Below are positions 1 through 7,140 of a DNA stretch of 12,043 bases, piece by piece. A model generated the notes under the pieces. It was not told the DNA's origin. It saw nothing but the letters and a program-made list of their open reading frames with translations, and did no database searches. Position 1 is the first letter of the stretch, and every line of letters begins with the position of its first letter. A program made the position numbers and the translations under genes. The stretch is from CAZYWA01 sp964650975 [NCBI: uncultured bacterium]. Lineage in GTDB: Bacteria; JADJOY01. The DNA is taken from assembly GCA_964650975.1 (NCBI GenBank), contig CAZYWA010000217.1, forward strand, positions 1 to 12,043. The letters are read 5' to 3'.

Positions 1-38
1 AGAACGCTTCATGAATAATCCGGGGTAGTCTCGCCCGC

Positions 39-3000
39 ATGCTCATCGGGCGTGGGCGCGAGCTCGCGGGGCTCGAGCGGTTCCTCGCGTCGGCGGCGTC
101 CGGACGCGGCGGGCTCCGCGTGGTTCACGGCGAGCCGGGCATCGGCAAGACGCGCCTCGCCGACGAGCTCGCGGACCTCGCCGCGCAGCGCGGCTTCGTG
201 GTGGCCTGGGGGCGGGCGTGGGAGACGGGCGGAGCACCGGCTTACTGGCCGTGGCTCGAGTTGCTCGAGACGCTCGCCCAAGGGGACCGGGATGTGCCCG
301 CGAAGGTGCAGGAGTTCGTCGGTCGGGCGCCGCGTCAGGCACCCGGCGAGGGAATGCGCGCCGACCCCACCCGTGAGCGCTTCGAGCTGTTCGAGGCCGT
401 GGCCTCTCACCTCCGCGCACGCGCGCGCGCCGCGCCGCTCTTGCTCATCTTCGACGACCTGCACATGGCGGACGGAGCGACGCTCGAGCTCCTGTCGTTC
501 ATCGCGCGCGGCCTCCGCGGGACCCAGATCGCGGTCGTCGCGACGTGGCGCGACGCGGAAGCGCGCGCGGCGAGTGTCGCGGACGCGCTCGTGCGCATCG
601 CCCGCGAAGGCGAAGGGATTCCCTTGAGTGGCCTGCCGCGCGAGGACGTCGCGGAGGTGGTCCGTCACGAGATCGGCCGCTTCGAGATCGGTCTCTCGGC
701 CCGGCTCTTCGAGCTGACCGAGGGCAACCCGCTGTTCCTCGTCGAGACGTTGCGCGCCGTCGCCGCCGGGGCGCCCGCGGCAACCATCGACGAGCTCCGC
801 GAGGTCGCGGTCGGCGGCGGGGTGCAGGCGCTGGTGCGCGGGCGCCTCGGCGCCGCTCCGCCGGAGCTCCGGGCTGCGCTCGAGGTCGCGGCCGTCTTCG
901 GCCGCGAGGTGACCGTGGACCTGCTCGCGGAAGTCATGGGCGACGCGGAGGGCGCGGTGCGCCGCCACCTGGACGCCGCGAGGGCGCGTGGCCTTCTCGT
1001 GCGGCGGGGCGAGGACCGCTCGGCGTTCTCGCACGTCCTGGTGCGCGAGGTGTTCTATCGCGATCTGACCAAGCATGCCGCGCGCGCCCTGCACGCGCGC
1101 ATCGCGGCCGCGCTCGCGCGACGTGTCGCGAACGGGGCGAGTGCGCTCGTGCCGACCCTGGCGCACCACGCCCTCGCGGCGCTGCCCCACGGCGACGCGG
1201 TGGAGGCCGTTCGCCTCGCGTGCCTTGCCGCCGAGGGGGCGCGCGCGCAGTTGGCGTACGAAGAGGCCATCGCGCTCCTCGAGCGGGCACTCGAGGTGTC
1301 CGAAGCCTACGCACCGGACGACCACACGCGCGCGGAGGTGATGATCGCATTGGGGTGGGCGTCGACCGAGGGAGCGCGATCGGCTCGCGGGCGCGAGATG
1401 TTCCGCGCGGCTGCCGCCATCGCGCGGCGCGCCGGCGACGCGCGGCTCTTGGCCCGCGCCGCGCTGGGGCAAGGGGGCGAATACGTCCTCGCGGAGATCC
1501 GCGGCGAGCTCGTCGAGGTTCTGCGGGAGGCGCTCGCGCTCCTCGGGAGCAGCGAGGCGCCGGAGGACGTGCGCCTGCGGGCGCGAGTCCTCGCCCGCCT
1601 CGCCGCCGCGCTCACGCCCAGCGCCACGCCCGAGGAGCCGCTCGGCCTGGCCCGTCAGGCGCTACGCGTGGCCGAGGGAGAGACCGACGTGCGCACGCGA
1701 CTCGACGTCGCCGTCGGCGTGGGCGCGGCGTACGCGGATTTCGCGCCGCCGGCCGAGCGAGTCTCGGTGAACGAGCACCTACTCCGCGACGCGCGCGCGG
1801 TCGGCGACCGGATCCTCGAGCTCCGGGCACTCACGCGCCTGGGTTGCGACCACATCGAGCGCGGGGCCGTCGCCGCGGCCGAAGCGGCGATCGAAACGCG
1901 TGCGACCCTCGCCGAGTCGATCGGGCATCCGCGCTACCTCTGGCAGACGCCGCTCATGCGCTCGATGCGCGCGATGATCGACGGACGCTTCCACGAGTGC
2001 GAGGCGTTCATCGCCGCGGCGCGTCGCATCGCACCCGAGTCGTCGGACCCGAACGCCGAGCGCTGCATCGAGGTGCATCGGCTGTCGATGCTGTTCGTCG
2101 CCGGACGCTCGGAAGACCTGGTGCGCCAGGAAGCACCGACGCTTCGGGTGATGGGCTCCCTGCCTGACGGTGCGACGCTGGGCGCCTGGGCAACGGCCAC
2201 GGTCGCGGCACACGCCGGCGACCGAGCTCGCGCCAGGGCGGCCGTCGCCGAGCTCGGCACCACCAGCGTCATGTCGGCGCGCATGGCCACCGTGACGCTC
2301 GCGGAAGCCGCGGCCCTGATCGGTCTAGGCGACGTCGCCGCAGCCCTCGGGTCGACGATCGCACCCGATGAGGATGCAAACGCCTGCTGGGGCCCGTTCG
2401 GTTTTTCGTGCGGCCCTCCGATCGCCCGCGTGCAGGCGGCGATCGCCTTCCTTCACGGGCGAACGGAGGAGGCGGTCCGTCACTGCGAGCGGGCCCTTGC
2501 GCTGAGCACCCGCATGAACGCCGGCGCCCACCTCGCATGGGTACACCTCACGTGGGGGGAGGGAACGGGCGACCGCGCCCATCTCGAGGAGGCGCTGGAG
2601 CGCGCCCTGGCGCTCGGCATGCCGGAGGTCGAGCAGCGCGCGCGCGCGGCGATCGGCCAGAGCTCGGCCACACCGCCAGCGGGCTCCCGGATGGCGCCGG
2701 ACGTCACCGCCTTCACGCTCACGCGCGACGGCGACCACTGGGTCATCGAGCGAGCGGGTCGCTCGTTCCGGATCAAGGATGTCCGCGGCTTCGGGATGCT
2801 CGCGCGTCTGGTCGAGCGCCCGGGGGCCGAGGTACACGCGCTCGAGCTCGCGTTCGACCCCGAGACCGCCCGCGGCGTCGATCTCGGGGACGCCGGCGCG
2901 ATCCTCGACTCCCGCGCGCGCGACGCCTACAAGCGGCGCATCGCGGATCTGCGCGAGGATCTCGCGGAGGCCGAGCGCGTCGCCGATCCTGCGCGCGCGT

Positions 3001-3239
3001 CGCGGCTCGGGGAGGAGCTCGACATGTTGGTGCGGCAACTCGCCGGCGCCGTCGGCCTGGGAGGCCGCGAGCGTCGGACCGGCTCCGCCGCCGAGCGCGC
3101 ACGCATCACGGTGCAGCGCAGGGTTCGGGAGGCGATCCGCAAGATCGCGCAGCACGACGAGGTACTCGGTCAACACCTCGATTGGACCGTGCGGACCGGG
3201 ACGTTCTGTGCCTACGAGCCGGACGGCACGAAGAAGTAG
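39..3239 (+). CDS. STAND-type AAA ATPase with helical-repeat middle and conserved C-terminal domain
   Basis: This 1066-residue protein is probably a cytoplasmic ATP-driven signalling switch or regulator. Residues 1-180 form an AAA_16-like ATPase module: Walker A GEPGIGKT at 31-38, a Walker B stretch LLLIFDDLH near 134-142, and a sensor-like strand ending VVATWRD near 165-171. Residues of about 380-860 are Ala/Leu/Arg-rich helices that look like degenerate TPR repeats, the usual ligand- or partner-sensing part of LuxR/MalT-like STAND proteins. There is no LuxR HTH at the end. Instead, residues from about 887 form a domain I recognise from many actinobacterial and myxobacterial ATPases: a short beta segment (HWVIERAGRSFRIKDVRGF), a coiled-coil-like stretch, then an Arg-rich helix ending RTGTFCAYEP. 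Its function is unknown to me. The ATG at 39 leads directly into the IGRGREL motif typical of such N termini; upstream there is only a weak GGGG at 22-25. The ligand, DNA binding and target are not visible. Confidence 0.9.
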   Translation: MLIGRGRELAGLERFLASAASGRGGLRVVHGEPGIGKTRLADELADLAAQRGFVVAWGRAWETGGAPAYWPWLELLETLAQGDRDVPAKVQEFVGRAPRQAPGEGMRADPTRERFELFEAVASHLRARARAAPLLLIFDDLHMADGATLELLSFIARGLRGTQIAVVATWRDAEARAASVADALVRIAREGEGIPLSGLPREDVAEVVRHEIGRFEIGLSARLFELTEGNPLFLVETLRAVAAGAPAATIDELREVAVGGGVQALVRGRLGAAPPELRAALEVAAVFGREVTVDLLAEVMGDAEGAVRRHLDAARARGLLVRRGEDRSAFSHVLVREVFYRDLTKHAARALHARIAAALARRVANGASALVPTLAHHALAALPHGDAVEAVRLACLAAEGARAQLAYEEAIALLERALEVSEAYAPDDHTRAEVMIALGWASTEGARSARGREMFRAAAAIARRAGDARLLARAALGQGGEYVLAEIRGELVEVLREALALLGSSEAPEDVRLRARVLARLAAALTPSATPEEPLGLARQALRVAEGETDVRTRLDVAVGVGAAYADFAPPAERVSVNEHLLRDARAVGDRILELRALTRLGCDHIERGAVAAAEAAIETRATLAESIGHPRYLWQTPLMRSMRAMIDGRFHECEAFIAAARRIAPESSDPNAERCIEVHRLSMLFVAGRSEDLVRQEAPTLRVMGSLPDGATLGAWATATVAAHAGDRARARAAVAELGTTSVMSARMATVTLAEAAALIGLGDVAAALGSTIAPDEDANACWGPFGFSCGPPIARVQAAIAFLHGRTEEAVRHCERALALSTRMNAGAHLAWVHLTWGEGTGDRAHLEEALERALALGMPEVEQRARAAIGQSSATPPAGSRMAPDVTAFTLTRDGDHWVIERAGRSFRIKDVRGFGMLARLVERPGAEVHALELAFDPETARGVDLGDAGAILDSRARDAYKRRIADLREDLAEAERVADPARASRLGEELDMLVRQLAGAVGLGGRERRTGSAAERARITVQRRVREAIRKIAQHDEVLGQHLDWTVRTGTFCAYEPDGTKK

Positions 3240-3244
3240 CCCCT

Positions 3245-3261
3245 CCGGAACAATGTTCCGG
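3245..3261. repeat. 17-bp perfect palindrome (operator or hairpin) after the ATPase gene
   Basis: CCGGAACA-A-TGTTCCGG is a perfect inverted repeat starting 6 bases after the ATPase stop codon. As DNA it has the size and symmetry of a dimeric-repressor site. As RNA it folds into a 7-bp stem with an AAT loop. No T-run follows, so it is not a standard intrinsic terminator. It lies 82 bases upstream of the methyltransferase start, a suitable place for an operator. Its GAAC/GTTC half-sites are 3 bases apart, so they do not match the 4-base spacing of Gram-positive-type LexA boxes. Confidence 0.5.
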
Positions 3262-3282
3262 TCGCTCGTCACGCCTTGGAGG

Positions 3283-3339
3283 CGAGGGGCCGCCCGCGCG
3301 GCTCCTTGGGAACGTCGGTCCCATCACCGACAAGGAGCC
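3283..3339 (+). promoter_or_regulatory. Candidate 5' leader with mutually exclusive hairpins controlling the methyltransferase ribosome-binding site
   Basis: The anti-SD arm GGCTCCTTG (3300-3308) pairs perfectly over 9 bp with CAAGGAGCC (3331-3339), which contains the AAGGAG Shine-Dalgarno of the methyltransferase (3332-3337). An inner helix TCGGT/ACCGA (3315-3319 with 3326-3330) stacks inside it. The same anti-SD arm can instead pair with upstream sequence: 3283-3293 with 3298-3308, 11 bp including two G-U pairs, loop CCGC, which would free the SD. The two folds cannot coexist. This is the architecture of translational riboswitches, thermometers or protein-controlled leaders, but no known riboswitch class is recognised, and GC-rich DNA forms helices by chance more easily than average. 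Confidence 0.45.
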
Positions 3340-3343
3340 CTCC

Positions 3344-4402
3344 ATGGCCAACCTCGACGAGAGCAAGCTCAACGCGTTCGTGAACAAAGCCGTCGGCGAC
3401 GTCGGCGCCACACTCAGCTCGATCCTGGTCGTGCTCGGCGACCGGCTCGGCCTCTGGAAGGCGATGGCGGCACACGGGCCGATGACCGCCGCCGAGCTGG
3501 CGAAGCGCACCGAGACGAGCGAGCGCTACATCCGAGAGTGGCTCGACGCGCAGGCGGCCGCCGAATACGTGGTCTACGATCCCGCGACCACGCGCTACAC
3601 GCTCCCACCGGAGCACGTCGCGGTGCTCGCCGACGAGTCGAGCCCCGCCTTCTTCCCGGGCCTCTTCGAGGTGGCCGCGGCGTGCTGGGCAGCCACCGAC
3701 AAGACGGCGCAGAACTTCCGCACGGGCCAGGGCCTCGAGTGGGGTCACCATCACCCGTGCCTTTTCCAAGGCACCGAGCGCTTCTTCCGGTCCAGCTACA
3801 TCGGCAATCTCGTGAGCGCCTGGATCCCGGCTCTCGAAGGTGTCACGGCGAAGCTCGAGCAGGGGGCCAAGGTCGCCGACGTCGGATGCGGTGTCGGGGC
3901 GTCGACCATCTTGATGGCCCAGGCGTTCCCGAAGTCGCGCTTCTGGGGCTTCGACTACCACGCCGGCTCGGTCGAGCTCGCGACGAAGCGCGCCGAGGCG
4001 GCGGGCGTCGGCGACCGCGTGAAGTTCGCGGTGGCGAAGGCCACCGACTTCCCGGCCAACGACTACGACGTCGTCTGCTTCTTCGACTGCTTGCACGACA
4101 TGGAGGACCCGAAGGGGGCGGCCAAACGCGTGCGACAGACGATCGCGAAGGACGGCACCTGGATGATCGTGGAACCGTTCGCCAGCGACAAGCCGGAACG
4201 GAACCACAACGGCGTCGGCCGCGTGTACTACTCGGCGTCGACCATGCTCTGCGTCCCCCATTCGCTCGCGTTCGGCGGTCCGGCGCTCGGCGCGCAGGCG
4301 GGAGAGGCGCGCCTCCGCGAGGTGGTCGACGCGGGCGGCTTCACCCGCATGCGACGCGCGAGCGAGACCCCGTTCAACATGGTGCTCGAAGCTCGCCCCT
4401 GA
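3344..4402 (+). CDS. SAM-dependent methyltransferase with N-terminal winged helix (Rv2258c-like)
   Basis: A 352-residue class I methyltransferase. Residues 20-95 (LGDRLGLWKAM, then MTAAELAKRTETSERYIREW) form a winged-helix fold of the kind that mediates dimerisation in small-molecule O/C-methyltransferases. The Rossmann domain follows: SAM-binding motif I VADVGCGVGAS at 177-187, acidic strand-2 end GFDYHAG at 202-207, and motif YDVVCFFDCLHDMEDP at 241-256. A methyltransferase-type 'IVEPFASD' strand lies at 275-282. Family resemblance is to mycobacterial Rv2258c and annotated 'methyltransferase type 12 / transcriptional regulator' proteins, whose substrates are mostly unknown. The ATG at 3344 is preceded by AAGGAG six bases away. 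The reading frame is open far upstream, but that part lies antiphase within the ATPase gene. It sits 104 bp after the ATPase gene, so co-transcription or regulation by it is plausible. The methyl acceptor cannot be read from the sequence. Confidence 0.93.
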   Translation: MANLDESKLNAFVNKAVGDVGATLSSILVVLGDRLGLWKAMAAHGPMTAAELAKRTETSERYIREWLDAQAAAEYVVYDPATTRYTLPPEHVAVLADESSPAFFPGLFEVAAACWAATDKTAQNFRTGQGLEWGHHHPCLFQGTERFFRSSYIGNLVSAWIPALEGVTAKLEQGAKVADVGCGVGASTILMAQAFPKSRFWGFDYHAGSVELATKRAEAAGVGDRVKFAVAKATDFPANDYDVVCFFDCLHDMEDPKGAAKRVRQTIAKDGTWMIVEPFASDKPERNHNGVGRVYYSASTMLCVPHSLAFGGPALGAQAGEARLREVVDAGGFTRMRRASETPFNMVLEARP

Positions 4403-4551
4403 GCCCGCGCCGATCGGCCGACACGCTCCATGAAGCGCCCTATCGTTGCGCAACCCATTCGTATGCAGCAATCCCGATGAACGAGGCATCCGCGAAGAAG
4501 TTTAGGGCCCCATCAAGAACCTGAAGGTGATTTGCATCGTCGGTGATCGCG

Positions 4552-5061
4552 TCACGCCGGGGGCGGCCGGTGCAAGAACAGCTCGATGGTTCGAACGAAA
4601 ATGAAGCCGAATATGCAAAGAGCCCACGTCAAGACGACGGCGAAGGGGCCCACGCTCGGCGGGTACGGGACACCCGCGACGTTGAAGCAGAGCCCCGCAA
4701 TCGCGACGATCGAAACGATATCGATGACGATGACCCATGCGGGAAACCGCCCGGGCTCGACCGCGCGGCGCCGGCGGAATTGGATCAAGAGAACGATGGC
4801 AAAGACCAAAGCAGCCGCCGCGCTGGACACCGACCAAGTCACGGTGGCCGGGATGCGAAGGAGGTTCAAAAGCGCGGGAAAGACCGCAAGAGCGGTGACC
4901 AGAAGGCCACCCTCGATGTAGAGGCGCACGAGGCGGAGGTGCCGATCGGAGAGCTCACCTCCGCGTGCACCCCGGAGAGCGACGACTACCGCCGAAAAAC
5001 CGGCAAATGACAGCGAGAGGGTTGCAAGCAGAGAGAGGTAAGCAGATTCCGCGGATGTCAT
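4552..5061 (-). CDS. Small integral membrane protein, five predicted helices
   Basis: This 169-residue protein is almost entirely hydrophobic. Predicted transmembrane segments lie at about 8-29, 49-69, 74-94, 108-129 and 138-160, joined by short charged loops such as RHLRLVRLY before helix 2 and QFRRRR after helix 3. I recognise no catalytic motif and no named family. Similar unnamed small multi-pass proteins are common in environmental proteobacteria. The ATG at 5061 has an AGGA Shine-Dalgarno (5069-5072, on this strand) seven bases upstream. It starts 49 bases after the serpin stop on the same strand, so it is probably the last gene of that transcription unit. Whether it works with the serpin is inference from position only. 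The overlapping + strand frame is hydrophilic and looks like the antisense of transmembrane codons. Confidence 0.85.
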   Translation of the reverse strand: MTSAESAYLSLLATLSLSFAGFSAVVVALRGARGGELSDRHLRLVRLYIEGGLLVTALAVFPALLNLLRIPATVTWSVSSAAAALVFAIVLLIQFRRRRAVEPGRFPAWVIVIDIVSIVAIAGLCFNVAGVPYPPSVGPFAVVLTWALCIFGFIFVRTIELFLHRPPPA

Positions 5062-5110
5062 GATCGTATCCTGACAAGTAGATCTCGGATGCTTCGTCGA
5101 CTGTAGCCGA

Positions 5111-6352
5111 TCAGACGATCTCGGGCGGATCGGTCACCCGACCCGCGAAGAGGATGTCGCCGGTCTTGCGGTTCACGAGAAAGAAGAGGAACGGGTGATC
5201 GACGTTCACGACGATGTCGGCAACCCTCTTGCTCGTGACTCTGATAGTGACGCCCGTCGCCGCGACGGCCTCCGTGCCCGTTTCGTCCACGGTTACAGAG
5301 GCTGAGTGAAAGACGTCGCTCACGAAGAGCCGGCCCTTCGAGCTCGAAATCCCGGAAAGGTCCGCCGTGTCGGGGTCGAAGGCGCGGTTGAGACCCATCG
5401 CCCGTAACTCTGGCTTGACGGACCCTTTCCAGGAGATGGTGAAGCACGGCAGGGAAAGCATCACCGGCTGCGTTGCCAGCGCCTTCCTCCAGGTCTCGAA
5501 CACCCCCTGCGACGGGAGGGCAGGACCGCTCGTCGCGGCAGCGGCGTCCCCGAGGACGATGAGCATTGCCAGGTCGCTGTCTCGATAAGGAAGCTCCACC
5601 AACTGGTTGGCGCCGTCTCGGCCGTAGCCCATCGAGTCGGTCAGGTTCATCATTTGGACGTTCTTCGGGCCGTCAGGCGTGTGGAACCGTGCGGCGCTCG
5701 TGTCGAACGGGTCGAATGGCGTCGCCCAGAATCCCTTGAAGTAGACGGCATTCGTGAGCACGAGCCGAGTCACAGGCTCGATCGCACCACCCGGAAGGAG
5801 GTCGGAAATCTTCCCTTTCGTAGCCTGGCTCACCCAGCGATTGATCTGGTCCCGGCTCGCTTCGGGCGCGCCAGCGAAATCGAGCGGAGTCGCCGGCGCC
5901 CCGTACCCGTCCTGCGATTGGCGCACGAATGCTTGGACAAGTGGGTAGTCCGCCTCGACCCAGAGCCGATTCGCGACCGTGAGCTCGGCCGCTCGGGCGG
6001 CGTTCCGCCAGCGAGCCGCCTCATCCTTTGCGTCGGCCGCGTTCTTCGATGGATCCGCATCGATCCCCAGCACGTCCACGAATTCGGCCAGCGTCTCGGT
6101 CCGCGCACCCAGCGCAGCCATCCCAAGCGCCGTCCGGATGCTGGATCCCGAAAAGCAGAGATTCCCGCTTTCCTTGTCCAGCGCGTCGAAAAAACCCGGC
6201 GTGAAGCCGTTCGCGGATCCCCGAGCCTCCATCGCGGGCCGATCAGCGCTCCGATCCTCGGGCCTACCCGCACCGGGCTGCGCCCCGGAAAGAACCAGCA
6301 GGCCAACGATCCATGCCCAGGCGCGGCACCCCCCCAAACCGCTCCCGCTCAC
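5111..6352 (-). CDS. Exported serpin (serine protease inhibitor family)
   Basis: A complete serpin of about 413 residues. Serpins trap target proteases by inserting a cleaved reactive-centre loop into a beta sheet. Family landmarks in order are INRWVSQATKGKISDLLP (170-187), NAVYFKGFWATPFD (201-214), ELPY (253-256), FHSASVTVDETGTEAV (348-363) and the C-terminal DHPFLFFLVNRKTGDILFAGRV (385-406). The hinge ETGTEAVAAT (357-366) keeps the small residues needed for loop insertion, so an inhibitory serpin is expected. An N-terminal hydrophobic stretch (WAWIVGLLVLSGA, about 12-24) before a Gly/Pro-rich segment looks like a signal peptide. The start chosen is GTG at 6352, because GTGA overlaps the stop of the preceding gene (translational coupling). 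A TTG six codons in is the alternative, and the frame contains no ATG near here. The target protease is unknown. By the hinge count P1 would be Thr373; aligned from the C-terminal strand it would be near Arg376. Confidence 0.93.
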   Translation of the reverse strand: MSGSGLGGCRAWAWIVGLLVLSGAQPGAGRPEDRSADRPAMEARGSANGFTPGFFDALDKESGNLCFSGSSIRTALGMAALGARTETLAEFVDVLGIDADPSKNAADAKDEAARWRNAARAAELTVANRLWVEADYPLVQAFVRQSQDGYGAPATPLDFAGAPEASRDQINRWVSQATKGKISDLLPGGAIEPVTRLVLTNAVYFKGFWATPFDPFDTSAARFHTPDGPKNVQMMNLTDSMGYGRDGANQLVELPYRDSDLAMLIVLGDAAAATSGPALPSQGVFETWRKALATQPVMLSLPCFTISWKGSVKPELRAMGLNRAFDPDTADLSGISSSKGRLFVSDVFHSASVTVDETGTEAVAATGVTIRVTSKRVADIVVNVDHPFLFFLVNRKTGDILFAGRVTDPPEIV

Positions 6353-6867
6353 CGTCGCCACGGGGGAAACTCGTTCACGACCACCCAGCCACGCGCCTGC
6401 CGCTCGAGAAGGTAGGTCGCGCCGTAGGGCTTCGACGCATCTGGCCAGCAGCCTCCCGAGGCCTCCGCGCGGGACCTGGAGAGACGCTTTTCGGCATCCA
6501 CCGAGCACCGGAAGCTCTCGAGTGCGTTGTACTGCGCTCCGCGGCGAACCGGCGTCTCGAGATCCTTGAACCGATCGAGAAAGGGCTGGTCCGGATCTCC
6601 ATCGAGCATCACGAGATAGAAGCATCGGATGCGATGCGGCAGCAGGGCGACCGTGTACTGGATCATCTGATAGCGGAACACCGCCTCCGCGATATCCAGC
6701 CCGTCCGGCCCGGCCACTCGAGGCGAGTGGACACCGAAGCTGTCCGTGACGTCGAGATCGGCGAGCTGCACCGGGCGAGGTGGCTCCGCTTGCGCAGCCA
6801 GGCAGGGCATCGAGATCGAAGCGAGGAGCGCCAGGGCGAGCAGATGAAGGTTGCGCAGGACGGCCAC
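6349..6867 (-). CDS. Exported protein of unknown function, coupled to the serpin
   Basis: A 172-residue protein with a clear signal peptide: basic start, hydrophobic LLALALLASISM core (9-20), and likely signal peptidase I cleavage after AQA near residue 27. The Cys at 22 is preceded by Pro, so a lipoprotein is unlikely. The mature part has three cysteines (82, 121, 140), an IAEAVFRYQMIQYTV helix (59-73), a short strand CFYLVMLDG (82-90) and a conserved-looking end, GWVVVNEFPPW. I do not recognise the family. The GTG start at 6867 has no visible Shine-Dalgarno, but it lies 15 bases after the stop of a short upstream ORF, so translation may depend on that ORF. Its TGA overlaps the GTG of the serpin by four bases, which argues that the two products are needed together, for example as partner, chaperone or periplasmic helper. 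That role is inference. Confidence 0.85.
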   Translation of the reverse strand: MAVLRNLHLLALALLASISMPCLAAQAEPPRPVQLADLDVTDSFGVHSPRVAGPDGLDIAEAVFRYQMIQYTVALLPHRIRCFYLVMLDGDPDQPFLDRFKDLETPVRRGAQYNALESFRCSVDAEKRLSRSRAEASGGCWPDASKPYGATYLLERQARGWVVVNEFPPWRR

Positions 6868-6882
6868 GGCGTAGAGAGAGGG

Positions 6883-6978
6883 CTAAACGTCGATATAAAA
6901 GATCACTCTGCTGCCCGGGTGCTCGACGACCTCGTTTCGAAAGTCGATCTCCATCACCGCGATGACGCACGAATCCAT
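6883..6978 (-). CDS. Possible 31-residue upstream ORF or leader peptide of the serpin cluster
   Basis: ATG at 6978 has a strong GGGAGG Shine-Dalgarno six bases upstream and opens a 31-codon frame (MDSCVIAVMEID... ending IFYIDV) closed by TAG at 6885-6883. By hand, 23 of its 30 codons after the start end in G or C, compatible with coding. The next gene starts 15 bases later in the same reading frame, separated only by this TAG plus five codons, and lacks its own Shine-Dalgarno. It may be a leader ORF feeding ribosomes to the exported protein, a genuine small protein, or an N-terminal extension split by a nonsense mutation. No family recognised. Confidence 0.4.
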   Translation of the reverse strand: MDSCVIAVMEIDFRNEVVEHPGSRVIFYIDV

Positions 6979-7140
6979 GGTGAGCCTCCCGAAGTTGGAG
7001 CGCCGTCAGCGTAGCTCGGCGCGGGTGTCGGACGCCACGCCGGGCGAAACGAGCCGCGCTGACTCGCTCCTGGAAACGTCCGGCGACTCGATACCGGTGA
7101 GCCGCTTGTCGCGAGCGCCCCGCGCCGCGAGAATCCTGCC

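Noticed and set aside
11-28. Five-codon ATG...TAG mini-ORF before the ATPase gene
   Set aside because: There is no convincing ribosome-binding site in the few bases available, and such mini-ORFs arise often by chance.
9-1472. Long open frame on the - strand opposite the ATPase gene
   Set aside because: It is Arg/Glu-rich antisense of a GC-rich gene with clear Walker motifs on the + strand; it shows no family motif.
3248-3258. LexA (SOS) box reading of GAAC-AAT-GTTC
   Set aside because: The half-site spacing is 3 rather than the required 4 bases, and the adjacent genes are not DNA-repair genes.
2408-3343. Upstream extension of the methyltransferase frame into the ATPase gene
   Set aside because: This part overlaps the ATPase coding sequence out of phase and is Arg/Pro/Gly-rich. 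ATG 3344 with its AAGGAG starts a normal family N terminus.
4409-4418. GCCGATCGGC palindrome after the methyltransferase stop
   Set aside because: It is only 10 bp with no loop or T-run; this is expected by chance in GC-rich sequence.
3269-4489. Long - strand frame opposite the methyltransferase
   Set aside because: It is antisense of a gene with complete SAM-binding motifs, and its composition is that of a reverse-complement shadow.
4543-5010. Hydrophilic + strand frame opposite the five-helix membrane protein
   Set aside because: Codons for hydrophobic residues read antisense as Asp/Glu/Lys/Arg-rich sequence; the - strand has the SD and the helix pattern.
6353-6970. Upstream extension of the serpin frame
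   Set aside because: It overlaps the exported protein gene out of phase, is Arg-rich and precedes the signal peptide; the coupled GTG at 6352 is preferred.
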